A DNA stretch of 64,000 nt from Frankia gtarii (GCF_025403375.1 NZ_JAMPTM010000001.1:1-64000), one strand, 5' to 3'; counted from the first letter of the stretch, positions 50,819 to 58,854 are shown. Notes: generated from the sequence alone by a model not told the origin. Numbers and translations: made by a program.

Positions 50819-51505
50819 TCAGAGCGTGGTGCTGATCTGGTAGCGATCGGCCGGATGCGTGTGGATGCCCACGCTCATGATCCGACCGTCCTCGTCATGG
50901 TGACGGCGGGTGATGACCAGCGCCGCCGTGCCGGGCTCCGCGCCCAACGCACCGGCCATCCGGGCATCGAGCAAAGCGGCGGAGATCGTCTGGTCCACAC
51001 TCTGCTCAGGTACGTCCTCGATCGTGAACCGGCCCCGCAGCAACTTCTCGGGCTCCAGTCCGGACCGCAGGTAGTGCTCGCTCCAGCAGACCGACGTGGC
51101 GGGGCGCCCCCGACGGACCCGCAGGCCGCGGACGGAGAACCAGGCCGTGTCCTCCTCGACGCCGAGCCGCCGCGCCCCTTCGGCGTCGAGGACGACCTCA
51201 CCGGTCTCCGGCCGCACCAGCCTGGTCTCCACCGAGAGCGCGACGAGGTCCGCGGCCGAGCGGGCCATGGGCCGGTAGTCGCCGACAGGCCGCGCGGCGA
51301 GCACGGTCGTCCCCAGCCCGGGACGTCTGGTGATCATGCCAAGATCCTCGAGCCGCCGCAACGCCCGCCGGACCGTCTCCCGGGCCAACCCGTGCGTCGC
51401 GCAGAGTTGTTCCTCGGTCGGCAGGCGAGAGCCGACCGGGAACGTGCCGTCGACGAGCTGACCGAGCAATGTCTCGGCCAGCGCCTCGTGCCGCCTGGCG
51501 GCCAC
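50819..51505 (-). CDS. GntR family regulator, HutC/UTRA subfamily (copy 2)
   Basis: 228 residues from GTG 51505, preceded by GGAAGGA. Winged helix LPTEEQLCATHGLARETVRRALRRLEDLGMITRRPGLGTTV; UTRA domain TAWFSVRGLRVRR, VCWSEHYLRSG, VDQTISAALLD, ending SVGIHTHPADRYQISTTL. It is a clear paralogue of 32892 with the same length. It is last in the leftward operon acyl-CoA dehydrogenase-SDR-kinase-GntR, whose promoter carries TTGTCTAGACAA (54767), the expected operator class. The ligand is probably a CoA ester or acid of that operon. Confidence 0.92.
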   Translation of the reverse strand: MAARRHEALAETLLGQLVDGTFPVGSRLPTEEQLCATHGLARETVRRALRRLEDLGMITRRPGLGTTVLAARPVGDYRPMARSAADLVALSVETRLVRPETGEVVLDAEGARRLGVEEDTAWFSVRGLRVRRGRPATSVCWSEHYLRSGLEPEKLLRGRFTIEDVPEQSVDQTISAALLDARMAGALGAEPGTAALVITRRHHDEDGRIMSVGIHTHPADRYQISTTL

Positions 51506-51550
51506 CTGTCGTCCTTCCTCTCCCGGCGTCCCCGTGGGCCGGCGCCCAGC

Positions 51551-51628
51551 CGGCCCGCTCGCGTCAGGCCGGCCCGCTCGCGTCAAGGACGGCCCGCTTG
51601 CGTCAAGGACGGCCCGCTTGCGTCAGGA
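51551..51628. repeat. Four tandem ~20-bp units over the APH stop codon
   Basis: CGGCCCGCT followed by CGCGTCA or TGCGTCA and GGA/AGGA starts at 51551, 51570, 51590 and 51610. The array fills most of the gap between the APH stop (51623-51625) and the GntR/UTRA start; each unit contains TCA, the complement of a TGA. Confidence 0.9.
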
Positions 51629-52612
51629 CGACTGGGCCGCCACGACCTCGATCGCCCGGTCGAGGGTCAGGACGGCCCGCGCACCGGTCTCGACCATGTC
51701 CGGCCGGCTCGGGTCCTTCAGCGAACGCTGGTGGATCCCTTCCAGCAGGACCGCGAGCCGGAAGTTGTAGAGCACAGCGTAGTAGGCGAGATCCCCGATG
51801 TGGTCGAGTCCCCGGGCCCCCCGGTAGCGCTCGACGAGGTCGGCTCGGCCGGGCCAGCCCTGTCCTGTCGCGGCGCACCAGACCTCGCAGAAGCCGGCGA
51901 GGTCCAGCAACGGATCGCCGATCGTCGCGGTCTCCCAGTCCAGCACCGCCACCACCCGCCCCGGGGCGTCCGGGGCGACCAGGACGTTCAGCATGTGGTA
52001 GTCACCGTGCATCAGGGCCGGCGTGAAGGTCGTCGGCCGGTTCTCCTCGAGCCACGTCGTGACGATCCCCACCCCGGGCAGGTCACGACCCTGATAAGAG
52101 TGCAGCTGGCGGATCCATCGACTGGTCTGACGCTCGTGGAACTGCTCGGGCCGACCGAGATCGGCGAGCCCCCGCGCGCGCCAGTCGACCTCGTGCAGCG
52201 TCGCGAGGGAGTCCACCATCGAGTAGGCGATCTGGGCGTGCCCCGCCTCATCGTCGAGGGCGGCCGGCGCGGGCAGCGGGCTCACTCCGTCCACCTGCTC
52301 CATCAGGTAGAACGTGCGTCCGAGGACGGCGTGGTCGGCGCAGAACGCGACCACCTCCGGGTGCGGCACGGGCGTGCCGGCCAGCGCGCGCAGGATGCGG
52401 AACTCGCGGTGCATTCCGGCGTCGGCCCGCTCGACGGCGACCTGCGCGGGACGCCGCAGCACCCAGCGCGACGATGCCCGTTCGATGACGAACATGGCGT
52501 TCGACTGGCCACCGGCCAGCGGTCGCACCGTGATCGGAGAACCGGTTTCCAGTCCCCGCGCGTCGAGCCACTCCCCGAGGCGGGCCGGATCCACCAGCAT
52601 CGTGCCTGTCAT
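51623..52612 (-). CDS. APH/ACAD10-11-type phosphotransferase (acyl-CoA-linked kinase-like protein)
   Basis: 329 residues from ATG 52612 behind AGGAGG. Kinase-like motifs are intact: LAGGQSNAMFVIE with the glycine-rich loop, RWVLRRP, ALMHGDYHMLNVLV with the catalytic Asp and Asn, and VAVLDWETATIGDP with the metal Asp. This subgroup is not an antibiotic kinase; in mammals it is fused to ACAD10/ACAD11, and in Pseudomonas its relative LvaA works in levulinate degradation, phosphorylating a hydroxyacyl-CoA so that phosphate can be eliminated. Here it shares an operon with an ACAD10/11-like dehydrogenase and an SDR, which fits that chemistry. Confidence 0.92.
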   Translation of the reverse strand: MTGTMLVDPARLGEWLDARGLETGSPITVRPLAGGQSNAMFVIERASSRWVLRRPAQVAVERADAGMHREFRILRALAGTPVPHPEVVAFCADHAVLGRTFYLMEQVDGVSPLPAPAALDDEAGHAQIAYSMVDSLATLHEVDWRARGLADLGRPEQFHERQTSRWIRQLHSYQGRDLPGVGIVTTWLEENRPTTFTPALMHGDYHMLNVLVAPDAPGRVVAVLDWETATIGDPLLDLAGFCEVWCAATGQGWPGRADLVERYRGARGLDHIGDLAYYAVLYNFRLAVLLEGIHQRSLKDPSRPDMVETGARAVLTLDRAIEVVAAQSS

Positions 52613-52653
52613 GCGAGCCTCCTACCTGCACCGTGTCGCGGAATCCGACGGCG

Positions 52654-53409
52654 TCATGCCCCACCCCCGTCGAGGCAGAGCAGGGCACCCGTCATGAACG
52701 CCGACGCGTCCGAGGCGAGATACAGGGCCGTCCCGACGATCTCGTCGGCGCTGCCGATGCGGCCCAGGGTGATCCGGGCCGACAGCGCCTGCGCGAGCTC
52801 GGCGGTCGGGACCGAGCGGTCGAAGCTGTCGGTATGGAACGGACCGCACACGATCGCGTTGACCCGGATGCCCCGGGGCCCGAGTTCCTGCGAGGCGGCC
52901 ATGGTCAGCGCGTTGAGCCCGGCCTTGGCCGCCGCGTAGACCACGGTGTGCGGCGAGGGGCGCAGCGACGCCTTCGAGCTGACGTTGATGATCACCCCGC
53001 CGGGCGGCAGGTGAGCCGAGGCCAGTCCGGTCAGCCGCATCGGGCCCTTCAGGTTCACCGCGATCGTCTTCTCGAACAACTCCTCGCTGATCTCGGGCAG
53101 CGAGGGTGGGACGGGGGCGATGCCGGCATTGTTCACCAGCACGTCCAGCCGGCCCATCTCCTCGACCGTCCGGGCGATGAGACGCTCGCAGTCCGCCCAG
53201 TCCCCGACATGTGCGCCGACCGCCAGTGCCCGCCGCCCGCGCCAGCGAATCTCGGCGGCGACCTCCTCGCAGGCGTCGGCCCTGCGGCTGGAGACCACCA
53301 CGTCGGCGCCGCTCTCGGCGAAGCCGAGCGCGATGGCCCGGCCCAGTCCCCGGCTTCCCCCCGTGACGAGCGCTACCTTGCCGTCAAGCCGGAACGACGG
53401 CGTGGTCAC
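52654..53409 (-). CDS. Short-chain dehydrogenase/reductase
   Basis: About 251 residues from GTG 53409; a longer frame reaches GTG 53448. NAD(P) motif VTGGSRGLGRAIA, NNAG intact (LVNNAGIAPVPP), active site VVYAAAKAGLNALT, and the end SDASAFMTGALLCLDGGGA. It is a classical SDR of the FabG/2,4-dienoyl type. I prefer GTG 53409 because an 18-codon open frame with an ideal SD (53406-53462) ends exactly there as GTGA. The operon context (ACAD10/11-like dehydrogenase, kinase-like APH) suggests oxidation of a hydroxyacyl intermediate. Confidence 0.9.
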   Translation of the reverse strand: MTTPSFRLDGKVALVTGGSRGLGRAIALGFAESGADVVVSSRRADACEEVAAEIRWRGRRALAVGAHVGDWADCERLIARTVEEMGRLDVLVNNAGIAPVPPSLPEISEELFEKTIAVNLKGPMRLTGLASAHLPPGGVIINVSSKASLRPSPHTVVYAAAKAGLNALTMAASQELGPRGIRVNAIVCGPFHTDSFDRSVPTAELAQALSARITLGRIGSADEIVGTALYLASDASAFMTGALLCLDGGGA

Positions 53410-53462
53410 GACGCCGCCGTCGAGTGCCGCACCATCTCGGGTGGACACAGGTGGAACCCCAT
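53406..53462 (-). CDS. Possible 18-residue leader peptide coupled to the SDR gene
   Basis: GGAGG, inside the end of the dehydrogenase gene, is six bases before ATG 53462, one base after that gene's TGA. The frame MGFHLCPPEMVRHSTAAS ends in a TGA that overlaps GTG 53409 of the SDR. The arrangement suggests ribosomes pass from dehydrogenase through this mini-frame into the SDR. It may be only a coupling device, not a functional peptide. Confidence 0.35.
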   Translation of the reverse strand: MGFHLCPPEMVRHSTAAS

Positions 53463-53463
53463 C

Positions 53464-54750
53464 TCAGACCTCCAGAAGTTCTGCGTAGTGGTCGCGCGCG
53501 GCGGCGCGGCGCTGCGGGAGATGCTCGCTGGGCCAGTCGCCCTCGGCCGGCCGGTAGCCCTTGAGCACCTCGCGGGCGACCGTCGTCTGGTGGACCTCGG
53601 TCGGGCCGTCGGCGATGCCCAACGCGACCGAGCCCAGCAGCATGTGCGCCAGCGGCATCTCGTTCGAGACGCCCAGCGCGCCATGGAAGTGCATGGTGCG
53701 CAGCACCGCATTGTGAAAGACCTTCGGTGTCGCGACCTTCACGCCGGCGATCTCGCGCCGCGCGGCCTGCGCGCCGTGGGTGTCGACGCACCATGCCGCG
53801 TGCAGCACCTGGAGCCGGAACTGGGTCAGCTCGATCCAGGCTTCGGCGATCTTCTCCTGGGTGAGCTGATGGCGGGCGAGGGACTGTCCGGCGGTCCGCC
53901 GACTCAACGCCCGCTCGCAGAGCATGTCCAGGCAGCGGGCGACGGAGCCGACGGTGCGCATCGCGTGATGCAGCCGCCCACCCCCCAGCCGAGTCTGCGC
54001 GATGACGAAGGCCTGCCCCTCGTCGCCGAGCATGTTCTCGGCCGGGACGACGACAGCGTTGTAGCGGACGTAGGGATGGTTTCCGGTGTCGTCGCGGTCG
54101 TAGCCGAGCCCGGTGCGCCGGACGATCTCCAGGCCCGGCGTCCCGGCCGGTACCAGGAACATCGACGTCCCCTGGTACACGGACACGTCCGGGTCGGTGA
54201 CCGCCATGACGATGGTGAAGGCGGCCCGTTCGAAGCTGGAGGAGAACCACTTCTCGCCGTCGATGACCCAGCTGTCGCCGTCGCGCCGCGCGCGGGTGGT
54301 GAACAGCGACGGATCGCTGCCGCCCTGCGGCTCGGTCATCGCGTAGCACGAGGAGATCCGCCCGTCGAGCAGCGGCTTGAGGTAGCGCTCGCGCTGCTCC
54401 GCGTTGCCGTAGTGGGCCAGGATCTCGGCGTTGCCCGAGTCCGGCGCCTGGCAGCCGAACACACTGGGCGCGAATGCGGAGCGGCCCAGGATCTCGTTCA
54501 TCAACGCGAGTTGGACCTGGCCGTAGCCCTGGCCGCCGAATTCGGGCGTCAGATGGCACGACCAGAGGCCTCGTGCGCGGACCCTGTCCTGCAGCGGCCT
54601 GATGTGTGCGTCGTGCACCGGGTGCGACTTGTCGTAGACGACCTGTTCGCTGCCGAAGGCAAGGTCGAGCGGCTCTATCTCGGTGGCGACGAACTCCTTG
54701 ATCCATTCCAGATCGGCGGCGAGGGCCGGCTCGATGTCGAAGGCAATCAT
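53464..54750 (-). CDS. Acyl-CoA dehydrogenase, ACAD10/11-like
   Basis: 428 residues from ATG 54750 with GGAG nine bases before; the frame to 54837 crosses the operator. Motifs: CYAMTEPQGGSDPSLFTTRA, WVIDGEKWFSSSFERAAFTIVMAVTD, RLGGGRLHHAMRTVGSVARCLDML, FHGALGVSNEMPLAHMLLGSVALGIADGPTEVHQTTVAREVLKGY. The R-T-V-G and GPTEVH patterns belong to the ACAD10/ACAD11/FadE2 branch, which can expel phosphate from 4-phosphoacyl-CoA rather than desaturate. First gene of the operon that continues with SDR, APH kinase and GntR/UTRA. Confidence 0.93.
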   Translation of the reverse strand: MIAFDIEPALAADLEWIKEFVATEIEPLDLAFGSEQVVYDKSHPVHDAHIRPLQDRVRARGLWSCHLTPEFGGQGYGQVQLALMNEILGRSAFAPSVFGCQAPDSGNAEILAHYGNAEQRERYLKPLLDGRISSCYAMTEPQGGSDPSLFTTRARRDGDSWVIDGEKWFSSSFERAAFTIVMAVTDPDVSVYQGTSMFLVPAGTPGLEIVRRTGLGYDRDDTGNHPYVRYNAVVVPAENMLGDEGQAFVIAQTRLGGGRLHHAMRTVGSVARCLDMLCERALSRRTAGQSLARHQLTQEKIAEAWIELTQFRLQVLHAAWCVDTHGAQAARREIAGVKVATPKVFHNAVLRTMHFHGALGVSNEMPLAHMLLGSVALGIADGPTEVHQTTVAREVLKGYRPAEGDWPSEHLPQRRAAARDHYAELLEV

Positions 54751-54766
54751 GATCAACTCCCATAGA

Positions 54767-54778
54767 TTGTCTAGACAA
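54767..54778. promoter_or_regulatory. Perfect palindrome TTGTCTAGACAA, GntR/UTRA operator-like
   Basis: A 12-base perfect palindrome 17 bases before the dehydrogenase ATG. The GTCTAGAC core equals that of DasR/HutC-type operators. The operon's own last gene is a GntR/UTRA regulator. Confidence 0.7.
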
Positions 54779-54862
54779 AGTACCGCCCAGACCTGGGCTG
54801 GAGCTATCCACCGATCCGTCTCCGGGCCGGTGCTCAAACGAGGTCTCGGTCACACACTTACT

Positions 54863-54880
54863 AATAAATACAATATATGG
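54863..54880. promoter_or_regulatory. AT-rich element before the divergent ligase gene
   Basis: AATAAATACAATATATGG contains ATACAA, the complement of TTGTAT. It lies about 120 bases before the ligase start at 55003. Confidence 0.5.
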
Positions 54881-55002
54881 CATCGTCCATGAGGATCGTC
54901 GGAGCAAGCCGAGCCGGCCGACGCGGGCACCGAGCGGCCGGCCGAGGCGGCTGCCCAGGGGGCTCCGACCGGGGCCGATGACCAGGAGAGAAGGGACGGC
55001 AC

Positions 55003-56460
55003 ATGCTCGCGAACACGGTGCGACAGGCGGCCCGCCGGTTCGGGGGCGCCGCGGCGTTCGTCGACCCCGACGGCACCCGGCTGAGCTTCGAGGAGCTGGA
55101 CCGCCGGTCAGACGCCGTCGCGGCGGCGCTCGCCGGCCGGGGCATCGGCCTGGGCGACCGGATCGCGTTGCGGCTGCCATCCACCAGCCGGTACGTCGTC
55201 GCGTACGCCGCCGCCGCGAAACTCGGCGCGATCACCGCCGGCGTCAGTCCCGTCCTCGCTCCCGCCGAACAGGACGTGTTGGTGGATCTCGTCGATCCCA
55301 CCATGGTCATCGCCGCCAACGAGCAGGTCGACGAGCTCGTCCGGACCGGACGAACGCGCCCCGCGCCGACGGCCCTGCCGACCGACGACGAACGACCGGC
55401 GGCGATCGTCTTCACCTCCGGAACCACCGGCCGGCCGAAGGCCGCCGTCTTCGCCGAGCGCCAGCTACGGGCGGTGGCGGTCATCGACACCGGTGGAGGC
55501 TGGGCGGCGGCACCCGGGGAGCCGATGCTCGCCGCGACGCAGTTCGCGCACGTGGGTTTCATGACGAAGCTCCCCTGGTACCTGCGGCGCGGGCTGCGCA
55601 CGCACATCCAGGCTCGCTGGCGCGCGGCGGACACCCTGGCCCTGATCTCCGCCGAGCGGATGGCGACCGTGAACGCCGTGGCACCGCAGCTGGCGCTGCT
55701 CCTGCGCGTCCAGGACTTCGACTCGTTCGACCTCTCCGGCGTCCGTATGATCATCGCCGGTGCGGCGGCGTCGCCACCCGCGCTGGTCGAAGAGGCCCGG
55801 CGGAGGTTCCGCGCGCCGTACTGCGTGCGGTACTCGTCCACCGAGTCCGGCGGATGCGGGCTGGGCACCGCCGCGGACGGGGACGACGAGGAGGTCCTCC
55901 GGACGGTCGGCCGGCCGCGACCGGGCCTGGCGTTCGCCATCCGCGGGGACGACGGCCGCACGCTCCCGGTCGACGAGGTCGGCGAGCTGTGGCTGCGCAC
56001 ACCCACCGCCATGAACGGCTACTGGCGCGACCCGGCCGCGACCGCGCACGCCCTCGCCGACGGCTGGGTGCGCACCGGGGACCTCGCCCGGGTCGACCCC
56101 CGCGGGCTCGTCCGCCTCGCGGGCCGACGCACCGACATGTTCATCCGGGGCGGCTACAACGTCCACCCCGCCGAGGTCGAGGCGGTCCTCGGACAGCATC
56201 CCGCCGTCGGGCAGTGCGCGGTGGTCCCGCGCCCGGATCTCGTGATGGGCGAGGTCGGGGTCGCGGTGGTGGTGCCGCGCGGGCCGGCCACTCCCCCACC
56301 GAGCGTGGCCGACGTGCGGGCGTACCTCACCGGCAAGATCGCCGCCTACAAGATTCCGGCGGCGGTGCGGATCGTCGCCGAACTTCCGCTGACCGCGTCG
56401 CACAAGCTCGACCGCGCCGCACTCACCCGCATCCTCGACTCCCGCCCACCTCAGCCCTGA
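55003..56460 (+). CDS. AMP-forming acyl-CoA ligase
   Basis: 485 residues from ATG 55003, with AAGGG upstream. Motifs: IVFTSGTTGRPKAAVFAERQ, RYSSTESGGCGLG, GWVRTGDLARVDPRGLVRLAGRRTDMFIRGGYN, and LTASHKLDRAAL with the C-terminal Lys (the more common Gly before Lys is Ser-His here). It is short for the family. It is divergent from the APH/dehydrogenase operon and probably supplies its acyl-CoA substrate, as LvaE does in the levulinate pathway. The NIPSNAP-like gene follows after 24 bases. Confidence 0.92.
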   Translation: MLANTVRQAARRFGGAAAFVDPDGTRLSFEELDRRSDAVAAALAGRGIGLGDRIALRLPSTSRYVVAYAAAAKLGAITAGVSPVLAPAEQDVLVDLVDPTMVIAANEQVDELVRTGRTRPAPTALPTDDERPAAIVFTSGTTGRPKAAVFAERQLRAVAVIDTGGGWAAAPGEPMLAATQFAHVGFMTKLPWYLRRGLRTHIQARWRAADTLALISAERMATVNAVAPQLALLLRVQDFDSFDLSGVRMIIAGAAASPPALVEEARRRFRAPYCVRYSSTESGGCGLGTAADGDDEEVLRTVGRPRPGLAFAIRGDDGRTLPVDEVGELWLRTPTAMNGYWRDPAATAHALADGWVRTGDLARVDPRGLVRLAGRRTDMFIRGGYNVHPAEVEAVLGQHPAVGQCAVVPRPDLVMGEVGVAVVVPRGPATPPPSVADVRAYLTGKIAAYKIPAAVRIVAELPLTASHKLDRAALTRILDSRPPQP

Positions 56461-56484
56461 CACGGCGCCCGGAGGTCGCTTTCC

Positions 56485-57228
56485 ATGAACACCAAGGTCT
56501 ACACGCACGAGTTCATCGACATCGTCGGTCCGAACCGGGCGAAGTACGTCCATCACATGACGGCGAACTGGAGCCCGATCGCCCAGGAGGAACGCAATCA
56601 GCTCTGCTACGGCGTATGGGGGGTGGTGGGAACGACCGGTCGTTGGCCGCAGGTCGTCAACATCTGGGAGGAGGACGGTTTCGACGGCCTCGCCGCCGGC
56701 CTGCGGCACGAGACCTCCGCGGCCTCGTTCCAGGACCCGAAGCTGGAGAAATGGTGGCTCGAGGCGTCGAACTACCGCCACGGCGGCCTCGACCGCGTTC
56801 TCGTTCCCGCTCCGTGGACGCGCACGATCTCGGAGCTGTGCGCGGAGGGTGTCCAGGGCGAGGTCTACGCCCATGAGATGGTCACGGTGCCGCGAGGTGA
56901 GGCCGATGCTTTTCTGTCCGTCGTCGCGGACGAAGGCGTTGCAGCGTACGCCGACCACGACTGGACGCTCCTCGGCGCCTTCCGGACCGCGCTCGGCGAC
57001 GACTGCGAGTGCCTGCTGCTGTGGACGATCCCGACCTGGGAGGCCTGGGCCGAGCTGGAGAAGGCCAGTGCGGCGACCGGCTCGACGATGAACCGCTGGC
57101 AACGGCGGCGCCGGGAGCTCAGTGAGTCGTCGAACCGCTTCCTCATGCGGGACGCGCCGCTGTCGCCGCTGCGCATCGGCCGCCAGCCGAGCCGGTCCGA
57201 CCGGCACGAGGGCTGGCAGGACCTCTGA
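56485..57228 (+). CDS. NIPSNAP-like/dimeric alpha-beta barrel protein of unknown function
   Basis: 247 residues from ATG 56485 behind GGAGG. Two similar halves seem present, each beginning with a strand of the kind VYTHEFIDIVGPNRAKYVHHM and EVYAHEMVTVPRGEADAFLSVV and each with a Trp-rich return strand (VVNIWEEDGFDGL, LLLWTIPTWEAWAELEKA). This is the layout of NIPSNAP or EthD-type ferredoxin-like barrels that bind small hydrophobic ligands. No catalytic residues can be named. It is co-oriented with the ligase and ends at a strong terminator. Confidence 0.65.
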   Translation: MNTKVYTHEFIDIVGPNRAKYVHHMTANWSPIAQEERNQLCYGVWGVVGTTGRWPQVVNIWEEDGFDGLAAGLRHETSAASFQDPKLEKWWLEASNYRHGGLDRVLVPAPWTRTISELCAEGVQGEVYAHEMVTVPRGEADAFLSVVADEGVAAYADHDWTLLGAFRTALGDDCECLLLWTIPTWEAWAELEKASAATGSTMNRWQRRRRELSESSNRFLMRDAPLSPLRIGRQPSRSDRHEGWQDL

Positions 57229-57238
57229 TCCACCTGTT

Positions 57239-57276
57239 CGACAAGCCCTGCCGGAGCCAGCCGGCCGGGCTTGTCG
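57239..57276. terminator. Hairpin terminator between convergent genes
   Basis: CGACAAGCCC (57239-57248) pairs with GGGCTTGTCG (57267-57276), with an additional inner CCGG/CCGG pair. It lies between the NIPSNAP-like gene and the opposing crotonase gene. Confidence 0.8.
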
Positions 57277-57308
57277 GGATCGGCCTCCGTCGGAGACGAG
57301 ACCGAGTG

Positions 57309-58130
57309 CTACCGCAAACGCCAGGGAGGCCGCTTGCCGGCGGCGAAAACCGCCTGACCCGCGGCGAGGGACTCGTCGTCGGTCCCGACTTCAATCATGG
57401 TCTTCCCCACGTCGAGCGCCTGCCGGTAGCCGAGATCCGCCGCGTACCAGATGGCTCGGACGGTGGCCTGGACCGCGAGCGGTGGCTTGGCGGCGATCCC
57501 GGCGGCCACCCGGTGCGCGACATCGGCGAGCTCGCCGGCGGGCACCACCTCCTGTACCAGTCCGATCTCGAGCGCGCGCCGGGCCGAGATCCGCTCGTCG
57601 TTGCCGACCAGCGCCATCCGCAGCACCTCGCCGAGCGGCATCCGCCGGGACATCATGATCGACTCAAACACCGCGGCCATCCCGAAGGTCACGTGCGGGT
57701 CGAAGAAGGTGGCATGGTCGGCCGCGAGGAGAAAGTCGCATTCGGCCAGCAGATAGAAGGCACCGCCGCAGGCCATCCCGTTGACTGCGCCGATGACGGG
57801 CTTCCAGAGGTCGCCGGCCGTCTTCGGGGGTAGCCAGTCGCCCGGGTCGTCGTTGTGCAGCGGCGTCTTGCCCCGCCGGCCGATCCCGAACTCGGGATCG
57901 AGGTCGCCGACCCGGGCCGCGTCGCGGTCGATGCCGGTGCAGAATGCCTTGTCCCCGGCAGCCGTGAGCACGACCGCGTGGACGTCGTCGTTGCCCCGCA
58001 GCGACCGCCAGCAGGCGTGGATCTCCCGCATCATCGTGGCGTCGAACGCGTTGTACACCTCGGGACGGTTGAGGGTGACCCACGCGACCTGGTCGCGCTC
58101 CTCATAGCCCAGGGTCTTGTAGTCCGGGAT
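57309..58130 (-). CDS. Enoyl-CoA hydratase/isomerase (crotonase), probable AUC start
   Basis: Read from ATC 58130, the protein is 273 residues, opening IPDYKTLGYEERDQVAWVTL. This aligns end to end with the crotonase at 17345 (MNYSSYETLVVERRGRVGWL). GAGGAGG stands six bases before the ATC. No ATG, GTG or TTG occurs between the upstream stop codon and this point; the first standard candidate, GTG 58058, would remove the first beta strands. Motifs: FCTGIDRDAAR, NGMACGGAFYLLAECDFLLA, FDPHVTFGMAAVFESIMMSRRMP, GKRPPWRLR end. Fourth gene of the operon starting at 61146. Confidence 0.9.
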   Translation of the reverse strand: MPDYKTLGYEERDQVAWVTLNRPEVYNAFDATMMREIHACWRSLRGNDDVHAVVLTAAGDKAFCTGIDRDAARVGDLDPEFGIGRRGKTPLHNDDPGDWLPPKTAGDLWKPVIGAVNGMACGGAFYLLAECDFLLAADHATFFDPHVTFGMAAVFESIMMSRRMPLGEVLRMALVGNDERISARRALEIGLVQEVVPAGELADVAHRVAAGIAAKPPLAVQATVRAIWYAADLGYRQALDVGKTMIEVGTDDESLAAGQAVFAAGKRPPWRLR

Positions 58131-58188
58131 GGCGAACCTCCTCGTTTCGGTGACCGGCCAGCGGATCGTAGGTCGGGTCGGCCCCCGC

Positions 58189-58854
58189 TCAGGCCCGAGC
58201 CGCTCCCACGCCCGCCGCGGGTCCGGGGACCCGTGCTGGCCAGTGCTTCAGCACCTCGTCCGCGGTGACGATGGTCGCCACCAGAGACAGGCTGTTGCGG
58301 ATGAGAACCTCGGTGTACTCCGCGGGGACACCGGCGATCGCATCCCGGGGCACGACCACCTGGTAGCCGCGGTCGGCGGCCTCGAACACCGTCGACGGGA
58401 TGGCCACGTTCGTGGAGACCCCGGTTACCACCAGCGTCCGGCAGCCGACGTTGCGCAGCAGGGCGTCGACATCGGTGCCACCGATCGGCGACAGACCCGC
58501 CAGCCGCACCGAGACGAGGTCCGACGGCTCCTGGCCGATCTCGTCGATCACCTCGACCATACGGGTTCCCGGTAGCTGGTAGACCGGCCCCCGCTCCGCC
58601 GCCGCGAACAGCCGGGCGTTGCGGTTGGCGCCCTTGCCGTCCGGGCGGCGCGCCGCGATCGTGTGCAGCACCGTCACCCCCGCCGCCCGGGCGCCGGCGG
58701 CCAGCCGGCTGATCGCCGTGAGCACGCCCTGCGAGCGGGCCGCCTCGGCCAGGGCCGGCAACGCGCTCTCGGGGCCGACGACGCCGTTCTGGCACTCCTG
58801 AGTCAACAGCACCGTGTGGGCTGGGTCCAGCAGGGATGCGAGGTCGACCGGCAT
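58189..58854 (-). CDS. Isochorismatase-like (cysteine hydrolase) protein lacking the catalytic Cys
   Basis: 221 residues from ATG 58854. The Rossmann-like fold of cysteine hydrolases is clear: HTVLLTQECQNGVVG at strand 1, TVLHTIAARRPDG, LVVTGVSTNVAIPSTVFEAADRGYQVVVPRDAIAGVP. The usual catalytic triad is Asp at strand 1 (L-x-x-D-x-Q), a Lys, and Cys in TNVC. Here strand 1 has Glu (QECQ) and the nucleophile position is Ala (TNVA), so ordinary amidase or isochorismatase chemistry is excluded. I recall other actinobacterial proteins with the same substitutions, suggesting a stable variant rather than decay. It lies between SDR and crotonase genes. Confidence 0.85.
   Translation of the reverse strand: MPVDLASLLDPAHTVLLTQECQNGVVGPESALPALAEAARSQGVLTAISRLAAGARAAGVTVLHTIAARRPDGKGANRNARLFAAAERGPVYQLPGTRMVEVIDEIGQEPSDLVSVRLAGLSPIGGTDVDALLRNVGCRTLVVTGVSTNVAIPSTVFEAADRGYQVVVPRDAIAGVPAEYTEVLIRNSLSLVATIVTADEVLKHWPARVPGPAAGVGAARA

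Noticed and set aside
51623-52612. Aminoglycoside resistance kinase
   Set aside because: Although APH-like, it sits in an acyl-CoA operon and resembles the ACAD10/11-linked branch, not resistance enzymes.
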